The notes below the pieces were generated by a model. That model did not search any database and was not told the DNA's origin. It saw nothing but the letters and a program-made list of their open reading frames with translations. The position numbers and the translations under genes are program-made. Of a DNA stretch of 64,000 bases, positions 1 to 11,999 are shown one piece after another. Within the stretch, counting starts at the first letter, position 1; every line of letters starts with the position of its first letter. Source of the DNA: Sordaria brevicollis (Eukaryota > Ascomycota > Sordariomycetes > Sordariales > Sordariaceae); contig JAUTDP010000005.1 of NCBI GenBank assembly GCA_033439795.1, forward strand, positions 2,943,001 through 3,007,000, in the 5' to 3' direction.

Positions 1-96
1 CCGTGGTACTCGCCCTCGTCGCCTTCAGTCAATCATACCTTCCCTTAGCGGAGGTCATGGACATTGCTACCTCTACGGACACTGCGATCACCAAAG

Positions 97-472
97 CAGC
101 GCTAGAAATAACTCAACTTAAGTTGCCAAATACAACTTAACTTAAATATAACTCAACTCAACTCGAGGTATTGGAAATATTTATAATTCAACTTGGGTTT
201 CGAAGTTGAGTTACCGAGTTGCCAAGACCAATTTTCAATGAAAACCCTAGATTTTTTTTGATCTTAAATAGTATAACGATCTTTTAGGGGTTAAAAGTAG
301 TTATTTTTCCTTATATAACCTTAATTAGAAATTCTGCCGGTACGCCAAGAAGGCGGGCAAATCGGTAACTCAACTTAACTCAATTTAACTCAACGCAACT
401 TAGACCTTGAGTTGAGTGGGTCAATTTAATTTAGACCTCAAGTTAAGTTAAGTTGAGTTATTTCTAGCGCTG
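97..472. mobile_element. hAT-type MITE, 376 bp
   Basis: The element begins CAGCGCTAGAAA and ends with the exact inverse TTTCTAGCGCTG. It is flanked by a perfect 8-bp target duplication CACCAAAG (89-96 and 473-480). Eight-bp duplications with CAG..CTG ends are typical of the hAT superfamily. It has no coding capacity. Subterminal DNA is made of degenerate AACTCAACTTAA units, probably transposase-binding repeats. A central stretch near 345-365 (AAGAAGGCGGGCAAATCGG) matches, in inverse orientation, the MITE at 49084-49489, so the two are relatives with different subterminal repeats. Confidence 0.9.
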
Positions 473-532
473 CACCAAAGAGCTTCCTCTTGAGTGTCTG
501 GACAGTTCAAGGTCACGGGCAGGGTTGGGATT

Positions 533-900
533 AGTACTACTCTAGTCTAGTATTTGACCAGTACTAGTACTAGAGGTCTAGTACTAGTACTAGACCCAGT
601 ATTAATATTAATTAGTACTCTAGTATTTTAGTAGTACTAAAGTATTTTTAGTATTTTCGAAAAAAAGTTATTATATATTATATATACTATAAAGGAAGCC
701 GGTTTTAATGGTATTATTATTTTTAGAAAAGACCTATTTTTCGTAAAGTTATAAAGGAAATAAAAATACTAATTAGTACTAATTAGTACTATTTTAGTAC
801 TCTAGTACTACTAGAGTAGTACTAATTAGTACTAATTAGTACTACTAAAATACTAATTAGTACTAGAAATACTAGTCTAGTACTAGAAATACTAGTCTAG
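533..900. repeat. palindromic AGTACT/CTAG subterminal array
   Basis: Dozens of overlapping TAGTACTA and CTAGTACTAG palindromes in an AT-rich context. Sister arrays lie at about 2277-2520 and 2780-2911, inside the same hAT-like element. Subterminal positions suggest transposase-binding repeats amplified within the element. Confidence 0.75.
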
Positions 901-1289
901 TATTTTTAAAATAATAAAAAATATTTTATTATTTTATATAATAAAATTAATTTAAATAATTAATAAATATATATAAAATATAGAATTTAATAATATATAG
1001 GATTATTTTTATATTTATATTATAAATATTTTATAATTTATAAATATATTTTATATTACTAAAGTCGTTATAAAAAGAATTCATTATAATATATATAATA
1101 TATTTATGTATATATAAACGTTTTATTATAATTTCAATATCAAATGATCTATTCTATTTATTTAATAATTAATAAACCTCCTCCTTACATATATTTATAT
1201 TTTATCCTTTTTAATTCGTATATATAAAACCAATTTATTATAATTAATGAAAAAGAAATAAAACCCTTGCTTCTAGATATATAAATATA

Positions 1290-2075
1290 TATATTAAATT
1301 TCTTCAAAGCAAGCCTTATAAGGCTTACTTTGTTTCTTTAGCCTTTTTTGTTGATTCCAATGGTGTTCTAAAGCCTGTTTATTCAAAAACCGTTTATTAA
1401 AATCCGAATTATTATACACCCAACGGGCTTTACCGTTATTAACCTAATATTTTATTAGTAATAATATAAATAAAAATTATTTATTAATATTTTATAATAA
1501 TATTATAAAATATTATTAAAAAATATATAATAATATGATATGTTTTTACGTTTTTTTTATTTCTCTAAGCTCGAACGTTCTTTATACGACGTACTACTTC
1601 AACTATAATAATATTAATAAAATATTCTTATATATAATAAAATAAATATTATATAAATTAAATTATCTATATTAAATATAGATGAAATGAAATAAATATT
1701 AATAAAATAAATATTAATAAATTTTTAAAACTTATTATTTTTCGAAGGTTCTTCTTCTTGTTTTTTAACCGTTAAAGAATATATTTGTTATTTAAGATTT
1801 TCGATTTCTTTATCCTTTTCTTCCGTTATTTTATTCGTAATTTCGGTTAAATTCGTAAAGTTATTATTCTAAGCCGTAATAAAATTAGTAAATCGATTTT
1901 TAATAAGTTGAACCTCCTTAAAAAGATTAATAAGAATTAAATCCGGGCTTTCGGAAATTAATTCTTTAATATCGTTTAATTCCAGGTTAGGTTTTTTTGT
2001 TTTATAATTATAATTCTTTTCGAAATAATCGTTAGGGTAAACCTCTGGTACGAGAATCGATGGGTGAAAATTATT
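1290..2075 (-). pseudogene. coding remnant inside the hAT-like element
   Basis: On the minus strand about 2070-1740 reads as protein-like sequence with only two in-frame stops (TAG near 1876-1878, TAA near 1774-1776). It includes a heptad-like charged stretch (EKDKEIENLK) and ends K-rich. A second open stretch follows at about 1430-1290 (e.g. RWVYNNSDFNKRF). This region keeps CA and TG dinucleotides better than the rest of the element, so it was less hit by RIP or is younger. Function not recognised; an accessory transposon protein or a captured gene are both possible. The intervening 1740-1440 may hold intron or lost coding sequence. Confidence 0.4.
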
Positions 2076-2999
2076 CTAAATTAAATATTAATAAATATTT
2101 TTTATAATAAAATAATATAAATATATATTATATTATTATATATATTTTAATATAAATTAATATATTGATAATATTCATAATATTATTATTTTTAATTCGA
2201 AATAATTAAATTTTTTAAACGTACCGTTTTATAAGAATAGGTAATTATAGGAGCTTAGGAAGGAAGGCCCATATAGTATTTTTAGTAATATTAGAGTATT
2301 AAAAATACTAAAAGTATTAATTAGTATTATTTTAGTACTATTCTAGTACTACTTTAGTATTCTAGTACTATTAAAAATATTAATTAGTACTAATTTAGTA
2401 CTACTCTAGTACTACTCTAGTACTCTAGTACTACTAAAAGTACTAATTAGTACTAATTTAGTACTACTCTAGTACTATTCTAGTACTCTAGTACTACTAA
2501 AAATACTAATTAGTATTTTCGGTTTTTAAAATATTAATATTTTATATAATATAAATATATATTATTATAAAGTAAAAATCGTATATTCTAAATCTTTAAT
2601 TAAATTTTCGATAATATTTTTCTTAAATTATTTATACCTATATTTATATAACCGTTTTCAAAACCTTAATTATAAATTAACTAAAAATATTTTAGTATAA
2701 AGAAAAGTAGTTTTATGAATAAATATTTATAAAGAATATATACAAATCGAAAAATATTATAAAATATTAATTATCAAAAATTAGTATTTCTAGTATACTA
2801 AAGTCTAGTACTAGTCTAGTACTAGTACTGGACTAGTCTAGTATTGGGGCAGTACTAGTACTAGTACTAAAGTCTAGTACTCTAGTACTACTAATTAGTA
2901 CAGTACTAATTCCCAACCCTGGTCACGGGGATGGTCTAGCAATGAAGCCTGCCGAGCACCAGAAAAGCGGGTACAGTATTGAAGCAGTTGGCCATACTC

Positions 3000-3684
3000 A
3001 GGCTAGTCAAGAAAGAAACGAAACGGCTGGGAGAATTGAAGATGAAACAATAAGTTGAGCAGACGACTGAATAGGATTTTGGGTTCGAGTTCAAACGCTG
3101 AGCTGAACCTGGGAACCGCAGTGCCCTGCGTTTGTCCCGACTCGTGCCTTCCACCGCGGACCGTGTCTTGGCGCTGGCCCTTCCGCGCACCTTCCAGCGA
3201 TTCCATCCTACCTGCTGGAGGAAAGAAAGCGCCGTGAAGTGCCTTCCTGGATACGCCTTTTATTTCTTTTTAAGAGGCACACACAGGCACCTGCAAAAGT
3301 TTTCTCCATTTCTCCTGCCAACGTCATCGCCGAAAAACCCAAAGATATCACATTGCAACCAGCAAAATTCGAGAAAACCCACCATCAACCAATATCGCAT
3401 TCCGGTCATCTCCCAAACTGCGCAAAGAGAGTCTCCACATCGTCGACGCTGCTTGCGGACGGTTATCGCCCTGCGCCGTTCAGGAGTTTGTTGACAGCAC
3501 TTTGATTCGCTATCTGCCACGCTCTTTTCTCTCCCAGGACACGTTGGTCATCCCAGGTAAGAACCGGCCATCGTTCCAATAAGAAGAAAGTGAGCTCAAG
3601 CTAATGCGCCGATCGCAGCCGCAGTTTTGTGGTTTGAGAAATATTTGAGAAGAATCGGCAATCCGTATCCAAGAAGAACCCACC
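3000..3684 (+). other. intergenic, upstream region of the gene at 3685
   Basis: Host-composition DNA without a convincing gene. Several overlapping short frames on both strands show no family resemblance. It ends in a good fungal start context (CACCATGG) and presumably holds promoter and 5' UTR. Confidence 0.5.
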
Positions 3685-5598
3685 ATGGCCGACCAGGGCC
3701 ACCAAAGCTTCTCCGACGAAGCTTTCCTTACTAGAGGTACAGCCGCTGGCCACTTTTCTGGCATTCAACAGAATGAATACCACCGTTCAACAATCATAAA
3801 CCTCAACTCGTCCACTGAGGCTGGTGAAGATGAGGCCCGCCTTCACGCCTCCACCAATCAACTGAGCCAATTTTCTACTAGCAACACTATGACATACAGC
3901 ACCTATAGACCTGATAACTCGACCACTCTTTCGAATATCCGCACATCTTCGAACACCGGCGCTCATCTCGACCTCGCTGCCTCTACCTCGCACATCACGA
4001 TACAGTCTCAACCTACCAACCTTCCCCATATCCACCACGAGGGCGACAACAACCTCATTACCAATGACAACACCTCTTACCCGTACGATCATTCCCAAAT
4101 GAACCTAGACAACCTGTCTGACGTCCAGAGGAATCACATCGGTTACGTTCAATACAACCCATCATATAACGGCCCATCGGCGCCCCTCGACAATCCGACC
4201 TACTTATCTCACTATATCGGTTACAATGGACAGCATGAAGGTTAGTCCGCTGGCGCTTATATCGACGGAAACGTTCAATATAATCCATCACATAACGGCT
4301 CCTCGGCGCCCCTCAATAATTCGAATTACTTATCCCACTATATGGGTGACGATGGACAGCGTGGAGGTCAGTCCGCTGGCCCTTCTATCGACGGAAACGT
4401 TCAATACAACCCATCACTTAACGGCTCTTCGGCGCCCCTTGACAATCTGAATCACTTATCCTTCCGTGCCCACGGCCAGCATGAAGGTCAGTCCGCTGGC
4501 CCTTATAACGACGGAAACGTTCAATACAACCCATCACTTAACGCCTCTTTGGCACCCCTCGACAATCCGAATCACTTATCCTTCCGTGCCCAAAGCCAGC
4601 GTGGAGGTCAGTCCGCCAGACACTCCAACGGCAGCGACATTGCCTTTACCAGCGCTAATGAGGACGGTGCCTCAGGCAACGCGGGTTTGGGCCAAAGCCG
4701 TGACGACCACGAAGCTCCTGCTCCCCATATGGACGGCCACACCCCAAACATCGACCAAGGCGAGGAGAGTGGTGGCGAGGCCGGAGAACCGGATACCATG
4801 GACCTCGATCAGCCCCCGGCCGCTATCGACAACCTGAGTCATGCTGCCAACGAGGGTGTAGAGGCTGGCATTGGTAACGCGGATTTCGAAGGCCACCACC
4901 CGGACGAAGAGGCTCCTGTTGAGAAACAGAACCCTGGAGGCGAAGAGGCTCCTGTTGAGGAACAGAACCCCGGAGGAGAGGAGGCACAGGCCCCTGCCGT
5001 AAGGCCCATCGAGGCCACGGCCAGATGCGTCAAGAAGCATAAAGTTAACGGCGTGGAGGAGCGTTGCAACAACACAGTCTGGCAGCCAGGCGCATCCAAG
5101 TGTCTGGAGTGTCTTCTCAATAAAGTCAGCGAGCGGCTGGAGGAGCTGATCGCCCATCGCCATGCCCGTGGCATCTGGTGCTGCACCGGGTGCTACTGGG
5201 CCGCGGTGCCCAGCAGAAGACTGTGCGACAACTGCCGGGAGAAGGGAGCCCGGATGCGGGAAAACCGCCGTCTGAGGCAGATTGCCGAGGCGGAGGCAGC
5301 GGCTGCAGCTGTACAGGCTGCCGCGGAGGCAGAGGCTGCAGCCGTTGCCGCTCAAGCTGCGTATAACGAATTCGTGAATCACGACTACAACCCTTATGAA
5401 GCCCAAGTCTTTGGAGGACCGCAGTTTCCCCAGAACCCCTTCCAAGTCCAACAGGGTGCCGGATACTACCTCGACCAGAACGGTTTCCAAGCTCACCACA
5501 TCTTTGGAAACCAGGTCGGACACTACCAACATGAACATCCAAATGACTATAACGGTGGAGGCCCCATCGGCGATCAGAATCAATATTTCAATTACTAG
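3685..5598 (+). CDS. Cys-module protein A, internal TAG, repeat-rich
   Basis: Unrecognised protein of the Cys-module family. The frame runs from an ATG in ideal context through one in-frame TAG (4243-4245, codon 187) to TAG at 5596-5598. After that it stays open for 13 more codons to a TAA at 5638-5640 with similar composition (NYYGEPGG). The N-terminal half is Ser/Asn/His-rich and contains four units of 40-42 residues (core NVQYNPSLNGSSAPLDN). An acidic stretch follows, then the Cys module at residues 448-540: C448-x12-C-x3-V-W466-Q-P-G-A-x2-C-x2-C, then C-x2-C-x10-C-x2-C within HARGIW..LCDNCREKG. A basic/Ala-rich helix and a Gln/Asn/Tyr-rich tail end the protein. The TAG replaces CAG found in sister repeat units (GQHEG-Q-SAG). 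The likely role is zinc binding, possibly with nucleic acid; that is inference. It could be a pseudogene if the TAG is not recoded. Confidence 0.7.
4132..4620 (+). repeat. four in-frame repeats of 40-42 codons
   Basis: Units of about 120-126 bp share the codons for VQYNPSxNGSSAPLDN and GQSAG. The marker GGAAACGTTCAAT starts near 4267, 4393 and 4513, with a diverged first unit near 4140. Minisatellite-like expansion inside gene A. Confidence 0.85.
4243..4245 (+). other. in-frame TAG within gene A repeat
   Basis: GGT-TAG-TCC stands where the other repeat units have GGT-CAG-TCC. The frame is open on both sides. A single C-to-T change in a CpA context, as RIP makes, explains its origin; A-to-I editing would read it as Trp. 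Confidence 0.8.
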
Positions 5599-5640
5599 CC
5601 CAATTATTACGGTGAACCGGGCGGCGCGGTGCCGAACTAA

Positions 5641-6914
5641 TTTGAAGCCAACGATATCCCTCATTAATAGGCTCCTCTTGGCTTTGGTGGGGAGGATATA
5701 TACTTGTAGCTAAATTCAGCCAAGTACATCATCACGAACAGGACGAGACATCACGTCCGGGAGTCTGCAAATTCTACCGGAAACCCAACATGGTCTCTAT
5801 GTAGAAGGTTGAACAGGCGTACGAAGAGACAAGAGGAGTAGCCTGAACGTGGACGAGGACTATTGCAGGCTACCTAGAGGTAGAAGACAGGGACTATCGT
5901 CGTCTTTATTGCGTTGAATGGTAGCCGACGGACGAAGCAAGACCAAACGATATATCTGAAGAGGAAAGGCATTAAGGATTGGCAAACAGCGCCGGCAGAA
6001 CAGTGGCTTCATCAGCGAGTCCAGTCACTAGCCGGATGTTTGTCTTTTTCGCCCATCTCTAGGGCGTTTGGCGCATCCACACAGGGCCGCTTCCATAGAG
6101 GTATGCAAGTCAAAAAGACATTGTGCATTGAGAGGAAGAATAGCTCGACGGGTATAGTCCAGGTCGGCATAACCATCGGCGACCTTTCCTAGGGGTTTGC
6201 TAGAGACGAATAGAACCAGAACAAAGAAATTGGCCATCATATGAAAAGTCTGGTTCCAGTAGGCGTCAGGGAGGAATTTGAATGGGTAAAGCAGCGAGGG
6301 TATTTCGACGGGTCCGCACCAACAATTGCCGGCTTCGAGTTGGCATTGTGTGGTCGGGCCCTGTCGCAGATAGAAAATAAGTTTGTTCGCAACGTGTATG
6401 AGGATATAGCGACGTGATGATGCTTCTGTTTGTCAATCATGACAGAGTATGGATATCTGATGTTTCCTGAGGTGTTTGGTCAGGCTGAGACGGTGACTAT
6501 TTCGGTGTCCCTGACATGACATGCTTGCAATTACCTATAAAGGGTTGTGGTGATGACCCTTCATAACTTGTAGTATCACACTAGTCATATTGGGCGATGG
6601 ACGTGCAAGAAACATGAGATCTAATTGTGTTCATAGAGTTTAGAGAACTCAGGATTTTATATAGTCGGATCTTCGCGAATTATATTAAATTCCCCTTGAC
6701 CCCTTGATGTCTACATAGAGGTGAATGTCTCCCACTTGCCATTATATACCTCTAGGGGTACGCACGTTTTGATAATATGACACAACAAGAACTTGGGGTG
6801 AACAATTCCTCCACATCGACTTCAGTTACCTACATTTTCCGCAGTTTCAACATCCTTGATAGAGATGATAAAGCCGGCGACCAACGTTAGCATCAAGAGG
6901 TTGCCTAAGTTGGC
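5641..6914. other. intergenic, duplicated 3' flank of family A
   Basis: No convincing gene. The sequence around 5815-5885 (GTACGAAGAGACAAGAGGAG) resembles 9002-9050. The stretch around 6367-6420 (GTCGCAGATAGAAAATAAG) resembles 24090-24150. So the 3' flanks of the family-A loci were duplicated together with the genes. Confidence 0.5.
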
Positions 6915-7541
6915 TCAAACTACCTCTACTGGGCCGCAGTTCCCCTTCGGAGGCTCTGTGATAATTGCCGCGAAAAGGGCGCGCATATGAGAGAGAACCG
7001 CCGCCTTCGGAAGATCGCAAAGGCGGAGGCAGCGGCGGCAGCTGTCCAAGCTGCTGAGGTCGCCGCGGCTCAAGCCACTCCCGCCCATCAAGCTCCGCAG
7101 TATCAACAACCTGGCCAGGATCAACAACCTGGCCAGTATCAACAACCTGGCCAGGATCAACAACCTGGCCAGTATGATCAAGCCGCCGAGTAGGATCAAG
7201 CTGTCATATGCTTTCCTGAACAGGCAGATGAGGGCCAGATTCAAGGTCAGACTATAGCTGGAAATCCGTTGCCCCAGTACCAGTATGACGTTCAAAACTT
7301 TGGAGGTCAGAATCGGATGCAGCCGTACGGCTTCCAGGCCCAAGGAAACCACCCCCCTTACTACATTTTTGAAGCTCAGAACGCACCCGGCAACCAGGCG
7401 GAACACCAGCAACTTTACGATCAACAGATGATGGGATGGGATATCATGCCTAAAATCACTACCCGCAGGAGCAATTTGATGGTGGAAACCATCATCAGAA
7501 ACAGAACGTTGCCTTTCAGCAACAGAACTAGTGTACTTTAA
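6915..7541 (+). pseudogene. 5'-truncated copy of Cys-module protein A
   Basis: The sequence starts abruptly inside the second Cys cluster (YWAAVP..RRLCDNCREKGA) and follows gene A through the basic/Ala-rich helix (MRENRRLRKIAKAEAAAAA). A short repeat QQPGQ(D/Y) occurs four to five times at about 7098-7170. The same frame then passes a TAG (7191-7193) and continues through a Gln/Asn/Tyr-rich tail (QNFGGQN, YYIFEAQ) to about 7541. The first half of the module and the whole N-terminus are missing, so this is a truncated tandem duplicate. It lies directly downstream of gene A in the same orientation. Confidence 0.75.
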
Positions 7542-8705
7542 CGCTGAGTCGGGCGGCCCACAGCCTGACGCATCCCAACGTTTAGTCCGTCTAGCCATCT
7601 TTGAGCGAGACTTCTCCGCCGCTGATCTCAGTCGTTCTCATGGACCAGAAGTTGGAGACGGGAGGTGTCCGTCGCTGTTATAGGCTATAGCGCTTGTAGT
7701 ATTAGCCTTCAAACAAAGACTTGAGGTCTGTTCGTGGCCAGGGAGCGGTCGCGGATGTGGTACATACTTTCAGTCTTCTTTTGTTTGGTTTTGGAGGAAT
7801 ACAGCCACGAATTGCATGGCTGTCCCTATGCCTTCCTCCACGAAGTAGCTATATCCGGAATTTCTGACAAGTCTGAACCACAAGAACCTCAGCTTCAACA
7901 AATGCCAGGGCTAAGAGGACGACTCGGAGGACTCGGAGCTCGAGCACATGAATAGAAATGTTGAAGAAGAGGAACACTCTATGGACGGCCCCGTTGCTGC
8001 CAACATGGGTGAAGAGGTGGACATTGGAGCGGAGGACCATGAGAACGAGAAGGGAAATTGACATTCTAACAGCGACATGGACCATGACTGGACCTCAGAT
8101 GCCTGAGGTGCCTTCGAAAGAATTGCGGCCAGGCAAGAGAGAGAAGCCCCTAGAGTGAGGAGTTGCTAAGTGCTAACACCTTGCTTCGCTGGACTTGGGT
8201 CAATAATGCTGCACAACAGGGCGTGCGGATTGATATATACGGCAAGATTTTCTCACCTGGTGGCGTTCATCCCAAGTCCCACTCCGGCGACTCGTTCCTT
8301 CCACAGCGGGCATCTATTAGCGCTACTCTATGAGCGGGCATACACTTCCTGTGGTGCTGCTTCTCCTTTACTCCTCCCCCAAGCTGCACTTTCCTCGGTC
8401 GTCAACACGGTCGGGCCTTCCAAAACAAAAATCTTTGTTGTACCACGTCCACAGTAAGCCGACGCACAATAAAGACAACCAAAACGAGCTGCAGTGGGCA
8501 CCGCCCTTACCGCGCTCCCTGGGAAATTAAACAAGACACCACAACAACCCCTCCTTCCCGCCACTTACTGTCCATGTCGACCAAAAGGTAAAGACACTCG
8601 ACCGCACCAGCTGAACTCGGAGCCCAAACTGACACTCAACGAAGTCAAGAGAAGGTCAACAGGGGCAAGACACCTTCCTGGGAATCCCGGAGTCTAAGCG
8701 CAAAG
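7542..8705. other. intergenic with duplicated promoter block
   Basis: No recognisable complete gene. From about 8170 to 8705 the sequence aligns in the same direction with about 21050-21892 upstream of gene B: shared blocks around ATGCTGCA, GGCGACTCGTTCC, CCACAGCGGG, CACGGTCG and CCAAAAGGTAA. The block at 8587 onward matches the 5' UTR intron of gene B, but its acceptor CAG has become AAG. Confidence 0.6.
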
Positions 8706-8999
8706 ATGGCTGATGAGGCCGACGGAAAAGGAAACTGGGGCTGGGATCCAGAATACTTCCCAGACCACATTTGGCAAATTGACTTCCACCCTATGCGCGA
8801 CCTCCGCGCTTACCTGGCCCAGCTAGAAGCGGAGATCATCGCTATTGTCTCCTGGTCTTGGCTCTGGCGGCGAGTATGCCTACTTCTAGCTCAGGACATC
8901 ATCAACGAAGAAGACGGGACTTCAACGGCGGGTTACTACCTACCTATCGGCAACCTGATGGGGTCTCTTTCCGGGAAGTTTGTAATAGAACGGGCTTAG
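8706..8999 (+). pseudogene. truncated copy of Cys-module protein B
   Basis: The N-terminus (GNWGWDPEYFPDHIW, RDL..YL.QLEAEI) is clearly paralogous to gene B at 21893 (GNWGWNQELFPDAIW, RDL..YL.QLEAEI). Similarity stops after about 48 residues and the frame ends at 8999 without any Cys module. The MULE inserted 175 bp further on, but that insertion is outside this frame, so the truncation is a separate event. The start ATG is aligned with that of gene B (GCAAAGATGGCTG). Confidence 0.75.
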
Positions 9000-9182
9000 A
9001 GGTACGAAAGAGAGGAAAAGAGGAGTAGGCTGATTGTGGACAAGGAGTGTCTTCTTGACACGGCGCTTAAGCCTGGATAGGAGCAAGGTTTGGAAAGCAT
9101 GGCCGGAAAACAATGTCTGGTTTCATGACCGAGTCTAGATACTGGCCGAAAGTGTGTTTTTGACCCCAGACCTTCTCTTGTG

Positions 9183-9293
9183 GGGACGGACTCGGCGGGC
9201 AGTGTCAAATCTCTCTACGGGCAGTGTACACTACCCGTATAGTCGACTAAAGAGGGCTTAACTCCACGGGCAGTGCTATACAAATCCCTAACC
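9183..9293 (+). repeat. left TIR of the MULE
   Basis: It contains three copies of a CGGGCAGTG core and aligns over its whole length with the reverse complement of 20508-20618, including the block TAGTCGACTA..GAGGGCTTAACTCCACGGGCA. Confidence 0.9.
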
Positions 9294-9969
9294 TTGAAAA
9301 ACCTATGACCAATATAGTTAATTACAGTTAGTATAGCCAACGTAAGGACTTTACAATTAGCGAGTCTAAAGTACGCCACTTTAAGGGCGTTATTAGAGGG
9401 CGCGATTTTTGCAACGTATTTAAACTAATATAAGCTATAATACTAAATTAATACAATACTATAATTAATATAATTCTACAAAAATATATCGTATTAATAC
9501 TATTCTAACGTTAATAGAATCTTTATAATACAATAAATTATTTATTAATTATTTTTTAATATTATAATAGCCGTTATCGAAATTAGTAGCGATTTTAATA
9601 TTCGGTATATTACCTTTAATAATAAAGAGTTTTATACTTCTAATTAATAAATTCGTAATAACGAGCCTTATAGAAGTACCCCTAATCCTATTTCCGGCCA
9701 ACGAATTCCCCGCGATAATCCCTCTAATACCGATAACGATAATATAAAGGAAGAATTAAGTAAATAAATCCTTAACCTAACGATAGAGGATATTATATTA
9801 AGGCTTTTAAAATTTACGAAGGCGGTGTAAGAGGCTTTAAATAATTGGGGTAAACGGTATAGTATAGCTTTTAACCGTATAAATATAATAAATTACTATA
9901 AAAGCGAACCTACGTATTACCGGTTTAAATATAACCGATTTGGTTAATTTCGCCTATTTATAATTAAAT

Positions 9970-10255
9970 TGTCACAGGATTATACCTGTGCCATACCCGG
10001 TATACGCACTGACCACCTATATAGGTGCCCAAATCCCTAGCGACTATTCCCGATTATAGTACGTATACTATAGTTCGATATAGTCTAGATTTGGTTACTT
10101 GTGGTTACGTATAATATTACGTGGGTGCGTACGGACTAGGGTATAGGCTCGCGCCTATATATCCAATCCTCCGTATATATTTTTCCCTTCCCTTCCTTTA
10201 TATAATAATATATATTTTATTATATACTTAATAATATTAACGCTATCCTTTAATA
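9970..10255 (+). repeat. 5' LTR of chromovirus
   Basis: 286 bp, begins TGTCACAGGAT, ends TTTAATA. It aligns end to end without length change with 17363-17648. Its outer part keeps CA/TG dinucleotides, its inner part is more mutated. Confidence 0.93.
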
Positions 10256-11999
10256 GTTTATTATACCTATTTTAACGCTACGCGCGTAATTTTCGAGGAA
10301 AATTAATTATTAAATATATTAATTAGTATTAAGATTCGTTTTCCCAACGGCTAATGTTCTAACGACGGCCTTGCGGTTAATTCGAATTAAATAATTATTA
10401 AAATAAATATTATTATTACGGTCGTTCGTATTCTCTTTTCCCTTATATTTATTAAAATATATTAATTTAAATAATTAATATCCGATTTAATCCTTGCTAT
10501 AATTATTAATACCTTCGTCGCGGTTATTGCATTTTCCGAAATTGGAAACGTCGACCTTCGTAATATTAAATTTTAAGATTAATTTACTAACGCTATTTAT
10601 ACGCTTAATAACGATTTTATTATTATTTTAGTCTTTATTATTTAAATTTTTAATTTAAGTAATTACTTTATATTCCCGGCCGCTATTTATATATTTGCCC
10701 GCTTTATATAATTTAACGTTATTTCTATTACCGCCGAGTTTTAAAATATTAAAGAGGATTTTTAATAATCCGAAGACGAGAATAATTAATTACGTTAGGA
10801 TTTCGATTAGTTTTATATTTTAATTTAAAATAAAGATTAGATTAATATAATTTTTAATATTAATTTCGCGATTTTTAAGGCTAATTATACTTTTTAATTT
10901 TCGGACGCCGCCGTTAAATAATAAATTTAATACGACGTTTATAAATAGGCCTTCGTTAATATTATTTCTTAATATAATAATATCGTTAACGACCTTTAAA
11001 TTTATTTAATTACCCTTTAATAAAATTTATTTAACGTTTAAAAGCGCTACTCCGATTTTAAAATTAATTTTTAAAATATAATTAAATGCGAAATAATTAA
11101 ATATTAGAAGATAATTAACGATTTTCGCTAACGTTTATTTAAACTTACCGATTTTATATTTATACCCCTATTTAACGATAATAACGATAATAATTCCAAT
11201 TTTAATAATTCCGAATCCGAATTTAATAATATAATTATTAATAACCCGATTAGAGGTAATAGTGGTAACGGTTATAAATCGGTATCGCGTATTATTGTTT
11301 CCCCCGTTTTTAATAATATTAGTAAAGTTTTTAAGAAAATTGCCAAATTTTATTAGTAGTATATTAATATCCTATTCGTTTTTAAAGATAAACCCTCCGC
11401 CTTTAAAACCGAGGATGCTAAATTTTCTTTAATTTCCCGCTCCCTTTATAATAAATTTTAGGAGGTAATCGAATTTGAATTTATTAAGATTCTATTTAAT
11501 AAACCGGTTAAATAGTTTATTATTTTCGATTTATTTAAATAAATAGCTAATAAATATAATAACGTCGATATTATAATTTAAATTCGTTGTAAGTTCGAAG
11601 ATTTAAAAATAGGTAAAATAAAATAATTTAATTTCGAGGATAAATTTATTACTATTATCGAATATTATTAATTTAACGATAATATAAAAATTTATTATTT
11701 CCGTTAACGTTTAACCGAGCGTTTCCGTAATATTATCGCTTTATAACGCCCTTAGTTTAAAGATAATAAATTTAACGAATAGTTCGAGATAATTTACGAT
11801 TTCGCTAAATAATTCGAATAGAAGGATTAATATAATAAAATCGTTAACCCCTATTATAAATTTAATATTAATAACCCCGTTACCGGTTTTAATTCCGCTT
11901 TTAATAATACGAACGGTTTTATTCCCAAATTTATTATTAATAAGGGCGGTATTATTATAAATTTCGATTCTATATCCGCCTCCGATATTTAAATCTTTC

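Larger units (their letters stand above)
520..2921. mobile_element. hAT-like TIR element, 2.4 kb, RIP-degraded
   Basis: Ends are CAGGGTTGGGA and TCCCAACCCTG, with an 8-bp target duplication GTCACGGG at 512-519 and 2922-2929. CAGGG ends and 8-bp duplications fit hAT. The interior is AT-rich and stop-riddled. Both ends, and a block around 2280-2520, consist of palindromic AGTACT/CTAGTACTAG repeats. Coding remnants are visible on the minus strand. The transposase family could not be confirmed from motifs, so the superfamily call rests on termini and duplication. Confidence 0.8.
1..2999 (+). pseudogene. host sequence split by two hAT-type insertions
   Basis: The non-repeat DNA at 1-96, 481-519 and 2930-2999 has normal composition and joins up cleanly when the two insertions and one copy of each target duplication are removed. 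The joined sequence has an ATG at 57 and stays open for 43 codons to a TGA at 2980-2982. I do not recognise the short product and it could be chance; the host locus may belong to a gene lying mostly to the left of the window. What is certain is that a single ancestral host sequence was interrupted twice within 50 bp. Confidence 0.45.

Noticed and set aside
4672..5664. 330-codon open frame on the minus strand over gene A
   Set aside because: Hydrophobic, no motif, and fully explained as the antisense of the GC-rich Cys-module region, which has family support on the plus strand.
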